Shown here one piece after another: positions 27,661 through 36,435 of a stretch of 64,000 bases of DNA (position 1 is its first letter; every line of letters begins with the position of its first letter). Under the pieces are notes generated by a model that saw only the letters and a program-made list of their open reading frames with translations, was not told the origin of the DNA and ran no database searches. This stretch comes from Streptomyces sp. NBC_01498. Lineage in GTDB: Bacteria; Actinomycetota; Actinomycetes; Streptomycetales; Streptomycetaceae. The translations under genes and the position numbers were made by a program. Location: contig NZ_CP109598.1 of assembly GCF_036327775.1 (NCBI RefSeq), positions 7,173,501 through 7,237,500 of the forward strand, written 5' to 3'.

Positions 27661-27695
27661 CTGTCAGTGGAATGTCTATCGCACGCCACTGACAG
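27661..27695. promoter_or_regulatory. RecA-NDp/PafBC-like element, symmetric
   Basis: CTGTCAGTGG (27661-27670) and CCACTGACAG (27686-27695) form a perfect 10-bp inverted repeat. On the minus strand TGTCAGTG is followed at 8 bp by TAGACA (27673-27678), close to the known RecA_NDp consensus TTGTCRGTG-N8-TAnnnT; on the plus strand TGTCAGTG is followed at 7 bp by TATCGC, a poorer match. It could drive both divergent genes. Confidence 0.55.
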
Positions 27696-27751
27696 TCGGC
27701 CCGGTCCCCGCCGGGAACGCCGACCTGGCGGCATAACGTGATGAGATGGAA

Positions 27752-27782
27752 CAATTCGCATGTAGGCGAAAGAGACGAATTG
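27752..27782. promoter_or_regulatory. Inverted repeat before FMN reductase
   Basis: CAATTCG (27752-27758) and CGAATTG (27776-27782) are perfect inverted arms with a 17-bp centre, ending 24 bp before the reductase ATG. A regulator site is possible but unidentified. Confidence 0.35.
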
Positions 27783-27806
27783 ATTCCAGACCCGGAAGAA
27801 GTGGCC

Positions 27807-28364
27807 ATGCTCAAGATCGGGATCATTCTCGGCAGCACCCGCCCCGGACGTGTCGGTGAGGTCGTAGCCCGCTGGGTGGCCGAGGTGGCGTCCCAGCGCG
27901 ACGACGCCGATTTCCCGCTGATCGACGTCGCGGAAGCGGGTCTGCCGCTGCTCGACGAAGAGACACCTCCGATGGGCAGGCGGTACACCCAGCAGCACAC
28001 CAAGGACTGGTCCGCCGCCATCGCCGACCTCGACTCCTTCGTTTTCGTGACACCCGAGTACAACCACTCGATGCCGGCCAGCCTCAAGAACGCGATCGAC
28101 TTCCTCCACTACGAGTGGCACAACAAGGCGGCCGGGTTCGTGAGTTACGGCGCCGCGAGCGGACTTCGCGCCGTCGAGCACCTGCGGCTCGTACTCGCGG
28201 AACTCAAGGTCGCCACGGTCCGGGCCCAGGTTTCTCTGAACTCCTACACCGACTTCGAGGAATTCACCACGGTGAAGCCGACCGAGCGCCTGGTCGCCGA
28301 ACTGAACGGAATGATCGACGAGGTCGTGGAGTGGGGCGAGGCGCTGCGCCCGCTGCGACGCTGA
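27807..28364 (+). CDS. NAD(P)H-dependent FMN reductase
   Basis: 185 residues. The flavodoxin-like fold of the NADPH-dependent FMN reductase family is marked by GIILGSTRPGRVGEVVARW (phosphate loop) and VFVTPEYNHSMPASLKNAID. ATG 27807 is chosen over upstream codons because GGAAGAAG lies before it. It could supply reduced flavin or reduce quinones or chromate. It is divergent from the damage-promoter hypothetical gene and convergent with the MDR reductase. Confidence 0.88.
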   Translation: MLKIGIILGSTRPGRVGEVVARWVAEVASQRDDADFPLIDVAEAGLPLLDEETPPMGRRYTQQHTKDWSAAIADLDSFVFVTPEYNHSMPASLKNAIDFLHYEWHNKAAGFVSYGAASGLRAVEHLRLVLAELKVATVRAQVSLNSYTDFEEFTTVKPTERLVAELNGMIDEVVEWGEALRPLRR

Positions 28365-28416
28365 CCCGATGCCGCCCCAGCAGCTCAACAGCCCTTCAGC
28401 CGTTCAGCTGTCGGAT

Positions 28417-29436
28417 CTAACCGATCCTCGCGATCATTTTCCCCATGACGCGGCCCTGGAACATCTCCGGGAACGCGGCGGGGATGTTCTCGAGCCCCTC
28501 GACGACGTGTTCGGCGTACCGCAGCTCACCGCGAGCCAGCGCCGGTGCCAGCTCGGCGAGAAGGTCCGGGTAGCTGTCGAAGTGGTCGGGTACGGAGAAA
28601 CCGCGAATCGTGAGGTCCTTGTACATGACGGCGCTCAGCAGATCCGGCAGGCGGTCGGGTCCCTCGAACGCCTCCGTCCGGGTGATCTGTGACATCACGC
28701 CGCCCACGGCGAACTGGGCCTTGAGGTTCAGGTGAGGCAACAGTGCCTCGAACATGGAGGCACCCACGTTCTCGTACACCGTGTCGATCCCGTCGGGTAC
28801 GGCGGCGGCGAGCCGCCGCGCGAAGTCCGGCGCCCGGTGGTCGACGGCGGCGTCCAGGCCGAGGTCCTCCAACAGATGGCGTGTCTTCCCGGAGCCTCCG
28901 GCGATTCCGACGACCCGCAGCCCGCGGAGTTTGCCGATCTGGGCCGCGGCCGTTCCGACGGCCCCGGCGGCGGCCGTGACCACGAGCGTTCCGCCCGGCT
29001 TCGGTTCGATGATCTTCGTCAGTCCCACCCACGCGGTGAGTCCCGTCATCCCGAGCACGCCGAGATTCGCCGACAGCGGCGCCGCGTCCGGATCGATCTT
29101 CCTGAGGTCCGTGCCGTCGGACACCGCGTAGTCCTGCCAGCCGGACATGCCGGCGACATGGTCGCCGACCGCGAAGGCGGGATGGTCGCTCTCCTCGACC
29201 ACCGCGATCGTGAAGCCGAACATCGGGTCACCGATGCCGATGGCCGGCTGGTCGCTGTTCGCGTTGCCCATGATGATGCGGTTGTACGGGTCGAGCGAGA
29301 CCAGGATGTTCCGTAGCAGCGCCTGACCTCTGCCCGGTACCGGCAGCGGCCCTTCGACCACGGCGAAGTCGCTTTCCTTCGGGTCCCCGTGCGGCCGGGC
29401 CGCAAGGACGATCCGGCGATTCACCTGTGCGCTCAT
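28417..29436 (-). CDS. MDR-family NADP-dependent oxidoreductase (CurA-like)
   Basis: 339 residues of a zinc-free medium-chain reductase: substrate-domain pattern LVSLDPYNRIIMG, nucleotide-binding VVTAAAGAVGTAAAQIGKLR and the tail pattern YAEHVVEGLENIPAAF followed by MFQGRVMGKMI. No zinc-ligand cysteines. This matches the leukotriene B4 dehydrogenase/curcumin reductase subgroup that reduces enone double bonds. ATG 29436 follows GGAGAGACA. It is divergent from an XRE regulator. Confidence 0.88.
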   Translation of the reverse strand: MSAQVNRRIVLAARPHGDPKESDFAVVEGPLPVPGRGQALLRNILVSLDPYNRIIMGNANSDQPAIGIGDPMFGFTIAVVEESDHPAFAVGDHVAGMSGWQDYAVSDGTDLRKIDPDAAPLSANLGVLGMTGLTAWVGLTKIIEPKPGGTLVVTAAAGAVGTAAAQIGKLRGLRVVGIAGGSGKTRHLLEDLGLDAAVDHRAPDFARRLAAAVPDGIDTVYENVGASMFEALLPHLNLKAQFAVGGVMSQITRTEAFEGPDRLPDLLSAVMYKDLTIRGFSVPDHFDSYPDLLAELAPALARGELRYAEHVVEGLENIPAAFPEMFQGRVMGKMIARIG

Positions 29437-29577
29437 GGAAATGTCTCTCCTGTCGGGTCGGGCGGAACTGCCTCGGGCCAAGAGAAACGCGCGTGCGGAA
29501 TCCGGGCCAGGGCCCCCGTGAGCCAGGTAGTGGCAGGGCCCCTCTCACCGTTGTTCCCGCCGATTACCCTGGGCCGC

Positions 29578-30468
29578 ATGACGGACAGGCCGAACCAGCT
29601 GGGCGAGTACCTCCGTGCCCGCCGTGCGCGCGTGTCGCCCGGACAGGCGGGCGTCGCCGATCTCGGTGGGCGGCGGGTGCCCGGTCTGCGGCGCGAGGAG
29701 GTCGCCACACTGGCCGGCATCAGCGTCGACTACTACCTGCGCCTCGAACGGGGAAGCGACCGCAATCCGTCCGCGCAGGTTCTCCGGTCCCTCGCGCGCG
29801 TGCTTCAGCTCGACGACGAGAACACGGCGCATCTGCTGAGCCTGGTCACGGACCGGCCCCGCCCGACGCTTCGCCGGCCCCGCGCGGAGACCGTGCCGGC
29901 CGGCATCGTCACGCTCCTGTCGACGCTGCCGCATCCCGCCTTCGTAGAAGGCCGCTACTTCGACATCCTGGCCGTGAACTCCCTTGCGACCGCGCTCTCG
30001 CCGCGCCTCTCCGTAGGAGGCAACGGGTTGCTCGACGTGTTCCTCGATCCTGCCGAGCGGGCCTTCCACCTCGACTGGGACGGCACCACCGAGTGCTACG
30101 TCGCGAGCCTCCGCCGCGCCGTCGGCGTCGACACGGACGATCGTCGCTTCATCGAGCTCGTCGGTGAGCTCTCCCTGGCGAGCCCCCGCTTCCGTGCCCT
30201 GTGGCACCGCCACGACGTGCGCTCCCAGCGCGGCGCGCCCGTCCGGTTCGACCACCCACAGGTCGGTGAACTGCGTCTCCACCGCGAGAGGCTCGCGATC
30301 AGCGGGGCGGGCGGGCCCCATCTGGTCATCCATCACGCCACGCCCGGCTCGGCGGACGCCGACAGCCTGATGCTCCTGGCCTCGTCCGCGCTGACGCCGA
30401 CCGGCCCGACCAGGGCGCCGGACACCCCCGGGGACGTCCTTCGCGCCTCACGACACCAGGACCACTGA
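29578..30468 (+). CDS. XRE-family regulator with MmyB-like ligand domain
   Basis: 296 residues. N-terminal helix-turn-helix (LGEYLRARRARVSPGQAG, then VPGLRREEVATLAGISVDYY and LRLERGSDRNPS), followed by the MmyB-type ligand-binding domain (~110-270, RYFDILAVNSLATAL, LVGELSLASPRFRALWHRHD). This family typically regulates an adjacent divergent reductase or dehydrogenase, here the MDR gene 141 bp away. Confidence 0.88.
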   Translation: MTDRPNQLGEYLRARRARVSPGQAGVADLGGRRVPGLRREEVATLAGISVDYYLRLERGSDRNPSAQVLRSLARVLQLDDENTAHLLSLVTDRPRPTLRRPRAETVPAGIVTLLSTLPHPAFVEGRYFDILAVNSLATALSPRLSVGGNGLLDVFLDPAERAFHLDWDGTTECYVASLRRAVGVDTDDRRFIELVGELSLASPRFRALWHRHDVRSQRGAPVRFDHPQVGELRLHRERLAISGAGGPHLVIHHATPGSADADSLMLLASSALTPTGPTRAPDTPGDVLRASRHQDH

Positions 30469-30759
30469 CTTCCGCGCTTCCGCCGACTCCTGACGCACCG
30501 GCGGTCGGGGCCGGACGCCGGGGATCCGCACCGGCGGAGCCGCCGTCCGCGCCCGACGGCGTGCCGCCCGGCCATTGCCCCCGGCGGTGACCCATTCGAG
30601 GGCCATTCCACGGCGGCGCCTCCGCCCTCGACGGCCGGACCGCCGCGGCGGGCTAGCGTGGCGGCCCGGGTGCGGGTGCCGACGGCACCCCCGGCGAGCG
30701 GCGTGAACGGCCGCCCGCGCCCTGGTGGTCCCCCGGCGAGCGAGCAGAGGAAACCCGAC

Positions 30760-31779
30760 ATGTCCAATCACTTCACCGGCCTCAGTCTCGGGCCGCCGCT
30801 CGGCGACCAGCGCCTCGATCTGTGCGACCTGTACGTCTTCGGGGCGCCCGGCGACCCGAGCCGGACCGTTCTCCTTCTCAACGCCAACCCCAACGCGGAC
30901 GCGATGCACCCCGACGCCGTGTACCGCCTGAACATCGACAACGACGGCGACGACCTGACCGACATCGCCTTCAGCTGGGTCTTCGCCCCGCCGGCGGCCG
31001 ACGGCTCACAGACCTACAGCGTCTTCATGGCGACGGGCGCGGAGTCCCGCAAGCCCGAGGCCGTCGGCACCAGGATCGTGACGGACGCCGCCGTCTCCTT
31101 CGACACCAAGGCCAACGTGGTCGTCAGCGGCGACTACAGAGTGGCCGCCGGCAGCCGCAGCGATGCCTTCTACTTCGACTTCGACGGCGTCCAGAACCTG
31201 TTCGACACCAGCGGCAACCGGAACTTCACCGTCCCGCATCTCGGCGGGGACTCCCCGTGGACCGGCGTCGACTCCAACAGCACGGCCAACGTGTTCTCCA
31301 TGGCCGTCGAAGTACCGACCGCGACGCTGGCGCCCGACCCCGACCTGCGCGTCTGGGGCCGGTGCAGCGTCCTGCGCGACGGTGAACTCGTACACGCGGA
31401 CCGCGCCGGGCACCCGTCGGTGAGCAGCTTCTTCAACACCGACGACACCAAGGAGGAGTACAACGCGAGCGAGCCCGCCGACGACCGGGCCCGGTGGACG
31501 GATCAGTTCGTCCACCTGCTTGGCCACACCGGCGGCTACTCGCGCGAGGAGGCGATCGCCGCACTCGACGAGTACGGCATCCTCCCGGACGTGCTGCGCT
31601 TCGACCCGGCCAGGCCCGCCGCGTACCCCAACGGCCGTACCTTCACCGAGGACGTCATCGACATCCGGCTGGCCTTCCTCACCAGGAACGAGGCACCGCC
31701 CACCGGCCTGTCACCGCACGCCGACACCCTCGACCACTTCCCCTACCTCGGCGACCCGCACCCCGCGACCGCCTCCTGA
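30760..31779 (+). CDS. DUF4331-family protein
   Basis: 339 residues: SNHFTGLSLGPPLGDQRLDL, then CDLYVFGAPGDPSRTVLLLN and YRLNIDNDGDDLTDIAFSW match DUF4331, a large calcium-binding-like beta protein family. Unlike many members there is no signal peptide here, and one beta module is present. ATG 30760 follows GCAGAGGAAA. Function unknown. Convergent with the PadR gene. Confidence 0.8.
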   Translation: MSNHFTGLSLGPPLGDQRLDLCDLYVFGAPGDPSRTVLLLNANPNADAMHPDAVYRLNIDNDGDDLTDIAFSWVFAPPAADGSQTYSVFMATGAESRKPEAVGTRIVTDAAVSFDTKANVVVSGDYRVAAGSRSDAFYFDFDGVQNLFDTSGNRNFTVPHLGGDSPWTGVDSNSTANVFSMAVEVPTATLAPDPDLRVWGRCSVLRDGELVHADRAGHPSVSSFFNTDDTKEEYNASEPADDRARWTDQFVHLLGHTGGYSREEAIAALDEYGILPDVLRFDPARPAAYPNGRTFTEDVIDIRLAFLTRNEAPPTGLSPHADTLDHFPYLGDPHPATAS

Positions 31780-31902
31780 CCGAGGCCGACACCGGACCCG
31801 GGCAGCGACGCGACCCCGCCTACGAGGTCGACGCGGCATGGACGGCGGATTCACCGTTCGCCCGGGGCGGGGGACCGGGCAGGGGTGGGGCGGCCCAGGT
31901 GT

Positions 31903-32472
31903 TCACCGTTCGGTGGGAGCCGTCCGCCTGTCCTTCAGGACGGCCGCGATCCGCCGGCACCAGTCGTGGTGTTCCTGTTCGAAGGCGAGGCCGCGCAGAC
32001 AGGTCAGGTACGGGCCGATGCGCTCGCCCCGGCGGAGGAACTCCTCCTCGTCCGTATCGCCGCGCAGCTGCCGCAACAGCGTGCCGAGGAGCTCGATCCT
32101 GCCCTCGGCCGCGTGCGCCCGCTCCTCCAGCTGCTCGATCACCGAGGCGGTGCCGACGCGGTCGGCGACCTGGACCTTGACGAGCAGATCGTCGCGGATG
32201 AACGAGGGCCTCGACGGGGCGGCGGCGAATCTCTCCAGTTCGGCGCGGCCGGCGTCGGTGACCGTGAACAGACGTTTGGTGGGCCGGGTCTCCTGGACGA
32301 CCTGCCGGCCGGCGACCAGACCGTTCTTCTCCAGCGTGGCGAGCTCCGCGTACAACTGCTGCGGCAGGGCGTGCCAGAAGTTCGCGACACCGATGTCGAA
32401 CGCCTTCGCCAGCTGGTATCCGCTGTACTCACCGTCCAGCAGTGCCGCCAGTACCGCGTGCCGCAGAGCCAT
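31903..32472 (-). CDS. PadR-family transcriptional regulator
   Basis: 189 residues. The winged helix is clear (LRHAVLAALLDGEYSGYQLA, FWHALPQQLYAELATLEKNG, then LFTVTDAGRAELERF), followed by the helical Vir_act_alpha_C dimerisation domain. ATG 32472 follows GGAAAGGGGC. It is divergent from the NTF2-like gene, with a perfect 36-bp palindrome centred between them, the probable operator for both. Confidence 0.88.
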   Translation of the reverse strand: MALRHAVLAALLDGEYSGYQLAKAFDIGVANFWHALPQQLYAELATLEKNGLVAGRQVVQETRPTKRLFTVTDAGRAELERFAAAPSRPSFIRDDLLVKVQVADRVGTASVIEQLEERAHAAEGRIELLGTLLRQLRGDTDEEEFLRRGERIGPYLTCLRGLAFEQEHHDWCRRIAAVLKDRRTAPTER

Positions 32473-32511
32473 CGAAGCAGCCCCTTTCCTTTCCTCGCCC
32501 GCCCCTGCATC

Positions 32512-32547
32512 ATACTCAAGAAAGTGACTAGTCACTTTCTTGAGTAT
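32512..32547. promoter_or_regulatory. Perfect 36-bp palindrome, probable PadR operator
   Basis: The sequence is fully self-complementary from 32512 to 32547, centred on ACTAGT (32527-32532); each arm of 18 bases reads ATACTCAAGAAAGTGACT. It lies 39 bp upstream of the PadR start and 11 bp before the NTF2-like start, so a bound PadR dimer pair would cover both promoters. Confidence 0.8.
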
Positions 32548-32558
32548 CGGGAGGAATC

Positions 32559-32990
32559 ATGGAGACCGCCGAACGCTTCCGCGCGGCCGTGGAGAAGGGC
32601 GAACACGCCCTGTTCGAGGACCTGTTCACCGACGACATCCGCCTCCACAGCCCCGTGAAGTTCGCTCCCTTCGAGGGCAAGGCCATGGTGCTGGGACTCT
32701 TCGGCGTCCTGCTGCGCACGTTCGAGGACTTCCGCTACATCGGGCACCTCGAAGGCACGGCCGAGTCCACCGCCGACGGCGAGGACACCCCGTCGGCGGT
32801 CCTGCTCTTCCGGGCCACGGTGAACGGCAAACAGATCCACGGCATCGACATGCTCCAGTTCGACGGGGCGGGCCGGATCAAGGAGCTCACGGTGATGGTC
32901 CGTCCCCACTCCGCCGTGCACGCCCTGGGCGAGGCGGTCCTCGCGGGCCTGGTCGCCGACGGCCTCGTGCCCGCGACCGACGGTCGCTAG
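32559..32990 (+). CDS. NTF2/SnoaL-like protein
   Basis: 143 residues of the small cone-shaped NTF2-like fold (ETAERFRAAVEKGEHALFED, then LFTDDIRLHSPVKFAPFEGK, and DMLQFDGAGRIKELTVMVRP). Members act as hydrolases, isomerases or binding proteins on polyketides and other ligands. GGGAGGAATC precedes the ATG. Its pairing with PadR suggests induction by a small phenolic or drug-like molecule. Confidence 0.8.
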   Translation: METAERFRAAVEKGEHALFEDLFTDDIRLHSPVKFAPFEGKAMVLGLFGVLLRTFEDFRYIGHLEGTAESTADGEDTPSAVLLFRATVNGKQIHGIDMLQFDGAGRIKELTVMVRPHSAVHALGEAVLAGLVADGLVPATDGR

Positions 32991-33222
32991 GAGCCGGGAA
33001 TCCGGTGTGCCGCCGCCCCCGGTCCGGTCGCCGTGATCGGCGCGGACACCACCGCCGACCGGCGTGGCAGGGCGCCCTCCGGCCGGCGCCATCGCCACCC
33101 GCTCCGCCGCGTACGGCCCCGTACGCCCGGACCGGACGCGTGCGGACAGGGTCCCGCGGGGGAGCGGATCGACACCGTCGATCTCCGTCGGGTCCATGGG
33201 CGCGCCCGGCCGGGCGGGGGAG

Positions 33223-34710
33223 TCACCCGCCGCGCGACATCCGGTCCGGTCTTCGGTCCTGGACCTTGACGCGGTAGAGCCAGAGCAGGACGGACACGGC
33301 CAGCACGGCCAGGGCGATGCCGAGTTCCTTGTACCCCCCGTAGCCGGTGATCGAGAACCCGGTGGCGCCCACGACGAGGATGACGACGAGCAGCGCCGTG
33401 AGTACCCAGGCCAGCGGGACGAAGAAGCCCGGCAGCCGGATGGGGCGCACCGCGTCCGGCCGGTCGTGGCGCAGCAGCGCGAAGGCGGAGATGGCCAGGA
33501 TGTGCGTGAGGATGTAGCCGAGGTTGCCGGTGACGATGATGGCCAGGGGCGTCTTCAGCACCGTCAGCACCAGGATGTTGATCACCAGCGCGATCACCAG
33601 CGCACGGGCCGGGACACCACGCCGGTTGAGCACACCCACCTGACGTACGGTCAGGCCCTGGCGCCCCATGTCGTACAGCACGCGTGAGCCGTCGGCGAGC
33701 CCGGTGATCATGATGAGCAGCAGGGACGCGACGAGGAAGACCACCATCAGGTCCGCCGCCCCGCCCACCAGGTCCTGGAACGCCTGGACGTAGAACGTGG
33801 TCGGATCGGCGGAAATGGCCTTCTCACCCGTGTAACCCGACAGGGCCAGCGGCAGCAGGATGAAGATGCCGAGGCAGAACAGCACGCCGGCACGCAGGGC
33901 CCGGGAGGTGTCGCGCACGGTGTCCTTGTACTCGGGGGCGAAGGTCGCGCACACCTCCACGCCGAAGGACGTCCAGGCCATCACGTACAGCCAGACGAGG
34001 GCTTCGCGCAGGCCGGCCGCGCCGTGCAGGTTCCAGTGCAGACCGCTCGCGCTCCAGTCGCCGCTGAGGAACGGCGCGACGATGAAGACGGCCAGCGGGA
34101 CGAGCAGCGCGCCGCCGGTGAGATAGACCAGCCACATGGCCACATGCAGTCCGGCCATGGCGGCGGCGAACAGCAGGAGCATCACGGCCAGGCCGACCAC
34201 GATGGGGAAGTTGAGCTCGGCGGGCCCCAGATGCAGCGACCAGTCCTGGCCGGGGAACCACTGGGCCTGCACGAACGCGCCGATGATGCCGGAGTAGACG
34301 GCGAGGGTCGTGGTCCAGGGGAACCAGTAGCCCATGCTGGCGATCGGCCCGATCGCGGGGGCGCGTGAGCGCCAGCCCTCGGCGGCGTACGCGGCGATAC
34401 CGCCCGACGTGTGGGGGAACATCGCGGCCAGCTCGGTGTAGATCCAGTTGGTGCCGGTGGCGAGGATCATGGAAACGGCCCACAGACCGATCGCCCCCCA
34501 GGCGCCGAGCCCGGCTATGGACGCGCCCAGCGACGCGATGAGAGCGGCGGGCATGGTCAGCGACATGGCGAAGCCGTCGTACCAGCGCATCTTCTTGGCG
34601 AGCGCGGGCTGGTCGGACGCCCCGGCGGGTGCGGACACCGCCGACGGACCGGACGGAGCGGGCCGTTCCGGTGGTGTGGATGGCGAGGACTCATTGGCTG
34701 AAAGTGGCAT
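33223..34710 (-). CDS. APC-family amino acid/amine permease
   Basis: 495 residues with a hydrophilic Pro/Ser-rich 40-residue N-terminus and 12 membrane helices. LTMPAALIASLGASIAGLGA and the GGIAAYAAEGW region fit the APC superfamily amino-acid/polyamine branch. It is divergent from an aldehyde dehydrogenase, an amine oxidase and an Lrp regulator, so it probably imports the amine or amino acid that those enzymes degrade. Confidence 0.88.
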   Translation of the reverse strand: MPLSANESSPSTPPERPAPSGPSAVSAPAGASDQPALAKKMRWYDGFAMSLTMPAALIASLGASIAGLGAWGAIGLWAVSMILATGTNWIYTELAAMFPHTSGGIAAYAAEGWRSRAPAIGPIASMGYWFPWTTTLAVYSGIIGAFVQAQWFPGQDWSLHLGPAELNFPIVVGLAVMLLLFAAAMAGLHVAMWLVYLTGGALLVPLAVFIVAPFLSGDWSASGLHWNLHGAAGLREALVWLYVMAWTSFGVEVCATFAPEYKDTVRDTSRALRAGVLFCLGIFILLPLALSGYTGEKAISADPTTFYVQAFQDLVGGAADLMVVFLVASLLLIMITGLADGSRVLYDMGRQGLTVRQVGVLNRRGVPARALVIALVINILVLTVLKTPLAIIVTGNLGYILTHILAISAFALLRHDRPDAVRPIRLPGFFVPLAWVLTALLVVILVVGATGFSITGYGGYKELGIALAVLAVSVLLWLYRVKVQDRRPDRMSRGG

Positions 34711-34737
34711 GCCTTCTTATAGAGCCAGCAAAAACTC

Positions 34738-34803
34738 GGCGTCAAGATGCTCGGATCAACAAGAACCATGGCTTTGCTTTGCTGATCGATGAGTCTTGAC
34801 GTC
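34738..34803. promoter_or_regulatory. AT-rich divergent promoter with imperfect inverted repeat
   Basis: Between the permease and dehydrogenase genes, 34738-34757 and 34784-34803 are inverted to each other with about 14 of 20 matches. TTGACG at 34796 followed by an AT-rich hexamer at 34819 could be the plus-strand promoter. The region is much less GC-rich than its flanks. A candidate Lrp/AsnC site. Confidence 0.4.
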
Positions 34804-34865
34804 TGTTTGTTGTCGATGAATCATCTGGAACACCGACGGCCCGCCCGGACAGAGGAGCCCGCCCC

Positions 34866-36314
34866 ATGACCACCCCGCCCGCCGCGCCACAACAACTGTT
34901 CATCAACGGCGCCTACACCGACGGCACCGGCTCAGCGACCGTCGACGTACTCAGCCCCGCCACGGGCGAGCACGTCGGAACGATCCCTGCGCCCACCCCG
35001 GACGACCTCGACACCGCCGTACGGGCCGCACACGAGGCACAGCGGGCGTGGGCCGGAGTGAACGTCTGGGAACGCGCTGCCGCCTGCCACCGCATCGCGG
35101 ACGAGATCGACGCACGCCGCGACGAACTGGCCCGCCTCCAGACCCTGGAACAGGGAAAACCACTGACCGAGTCCGTCGCCGACGTCACCGAGGCCGCGCT
35201 GCTCTTCCGGCTGCACGCCGAGGACGCCGTACGCCTCAACGGCGAGACACTGCTCTCCCGCGACAACGGCAAGCGGATGTTCACCTTCCACCGCCCGGTC
35301 GGCACCTGGGGCATCATCACGCCCTGGAACTTCCCGCTGCTCATGTTCGCGGAGTTCGCCGCCCCCGGGCTCGCCACCGGCAACGCACTGATCGTCAAAC
35401 CCCCGGCGCACACCCCGTTCACCGTGCTCAAGGCGATGGACGCGGTCGTCGCCGCCGGGCTCCCGGCCGGACTCGTCAGTATCCTCCCCGGCGACGGACC
35501 GTTCGGCGACGCCCTGGTACGCCACCCCGGCATCCACGCCATCGGCTTCATCGGTTCCTCCGCCACCGGAGCAAAGATCACGGCGGCGGCCGGACTCAAG
35601 CGCTCCCTCATGGAGTGCTCCGGCAACGGCCCCGTCGTCGTCCTCGCCGACGCCGACATCGAGGCCGCCGCCAGGGCCGCCGTCGACGGCGCCTACCCCT
35701 GCGCCGGCCAGGTGTGCTGCGCCACCGAGCGCGTCGTCGTCCACACCGACGTCCACGACGCCTTCGTCGAAGCCGTCCTGCGCGAATCCGAACGCGTCGT
35801 CCTCGGCGACCCGCTCGACGCCACCACCCTCCTCGGCCCGCTGAACAACGAAGGCGTCGCCGAGAAGATGGACCGCCACATGGCCGACGCCCGCGCCCGC
35901 GGCGCCCGCATCCTCACCGGCGGCAAGCGCCGCGCCGGCATGCCCACCGACCTCTACTACGAATTCACCGTCGTGGACGGCGTACCCGAGGACAGCCTCC
36001 TCTCCCGCGAGGAATCCTTCGGCCCCGTCGTCCCGATCATCACCGGCCGCGACGAGGACGACCTGCTGCGCATCGCCAACGCCGACGCGCTCGGCCTCCA
36101 GGGAGCCGTCTTCACCCGCAGCATGACCAGCGCGTTCCGTTTCATCGAGGAGATGGAGGTCGGACAGGTCATCGTCAACGACTCCAACAACTGGTGGGAC
36201 ATCAACATGCCGTTCGGCGGCGCGGGCGCCCGGGGGACCGGCTGGGGCCGCATCGGCGGCAAATGGACCCTGATGGACATGACCGACACCAGGACCGGCG
36301 TCATCAGCCTGTGA
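34866..36314 (+). CDS. NAD(P)+-dependent aldehyde dehydrogenase
   Basis: 482 residues. Landmarks: TPWNFPLLMFAEFAAPGLAT, NALIVKPPAHTPFT, GFIGSSATG, the general base in LMECSGNGPVVVLADAD (Glu in place of the more usual ELGG context) and the catalytic Cys in PCAGQVCCATERVVV. Context with an amine oxidase and permease suggests oxidation of an aminoaldehyde or succinate-semialdehyde-like intermediate. Confidence 0.9.
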   Translation: MTTPPAAPQQLFINGAYTDGTGSATVDVLSPATGEHVGTIPAPTPDDLDTAVRAAHEAQRAWAGVNVWERAAACHRIADEIDARRDELARLQTLEQGKPLTESVADVTEAALLFRLHAEDAVRLNGETLLSRDNGKRMFTFHRPVGTWGIITPWNFPLLMFAEFAAPGLATGNALIVKPPAHTPFTVLKAMDAVVAAGLPAGLVSILPGDGPFGDALVRHPGIHAIGFIGSSATGAKITAAAGLKRSLMECSGNGPVVVLADADIEAAARAAVDGAYPCAGQVCCATERVVVHTDVHDAFVEAVLRESERVVLGDPLDATTLLGPLNNEGVAEKMDRHMADARARGARILTGGKRRAGMPTDLYYEFTVVDGVPEDSLLSREESFGPVVPIITGRDEDDLLRIANADALGLQGAVFTRSMTSAFRFIEEMEVGQVIVNDSNNWWDINMPFGGAGARGTGWGRIGGKWTLMDMTDTRTGVISL

Positions 36315-36435
36315 ACCCCGCCGGCCCGGCCCGCGCACCGACGCCGGGCCGGCGGCCCACCCCCACGGCCACCCCCTCCATCGCGCCTCCACCGCCGGGG
36401 CACCACCCCCGCGACACACCCCGCACGAGGAGAAC

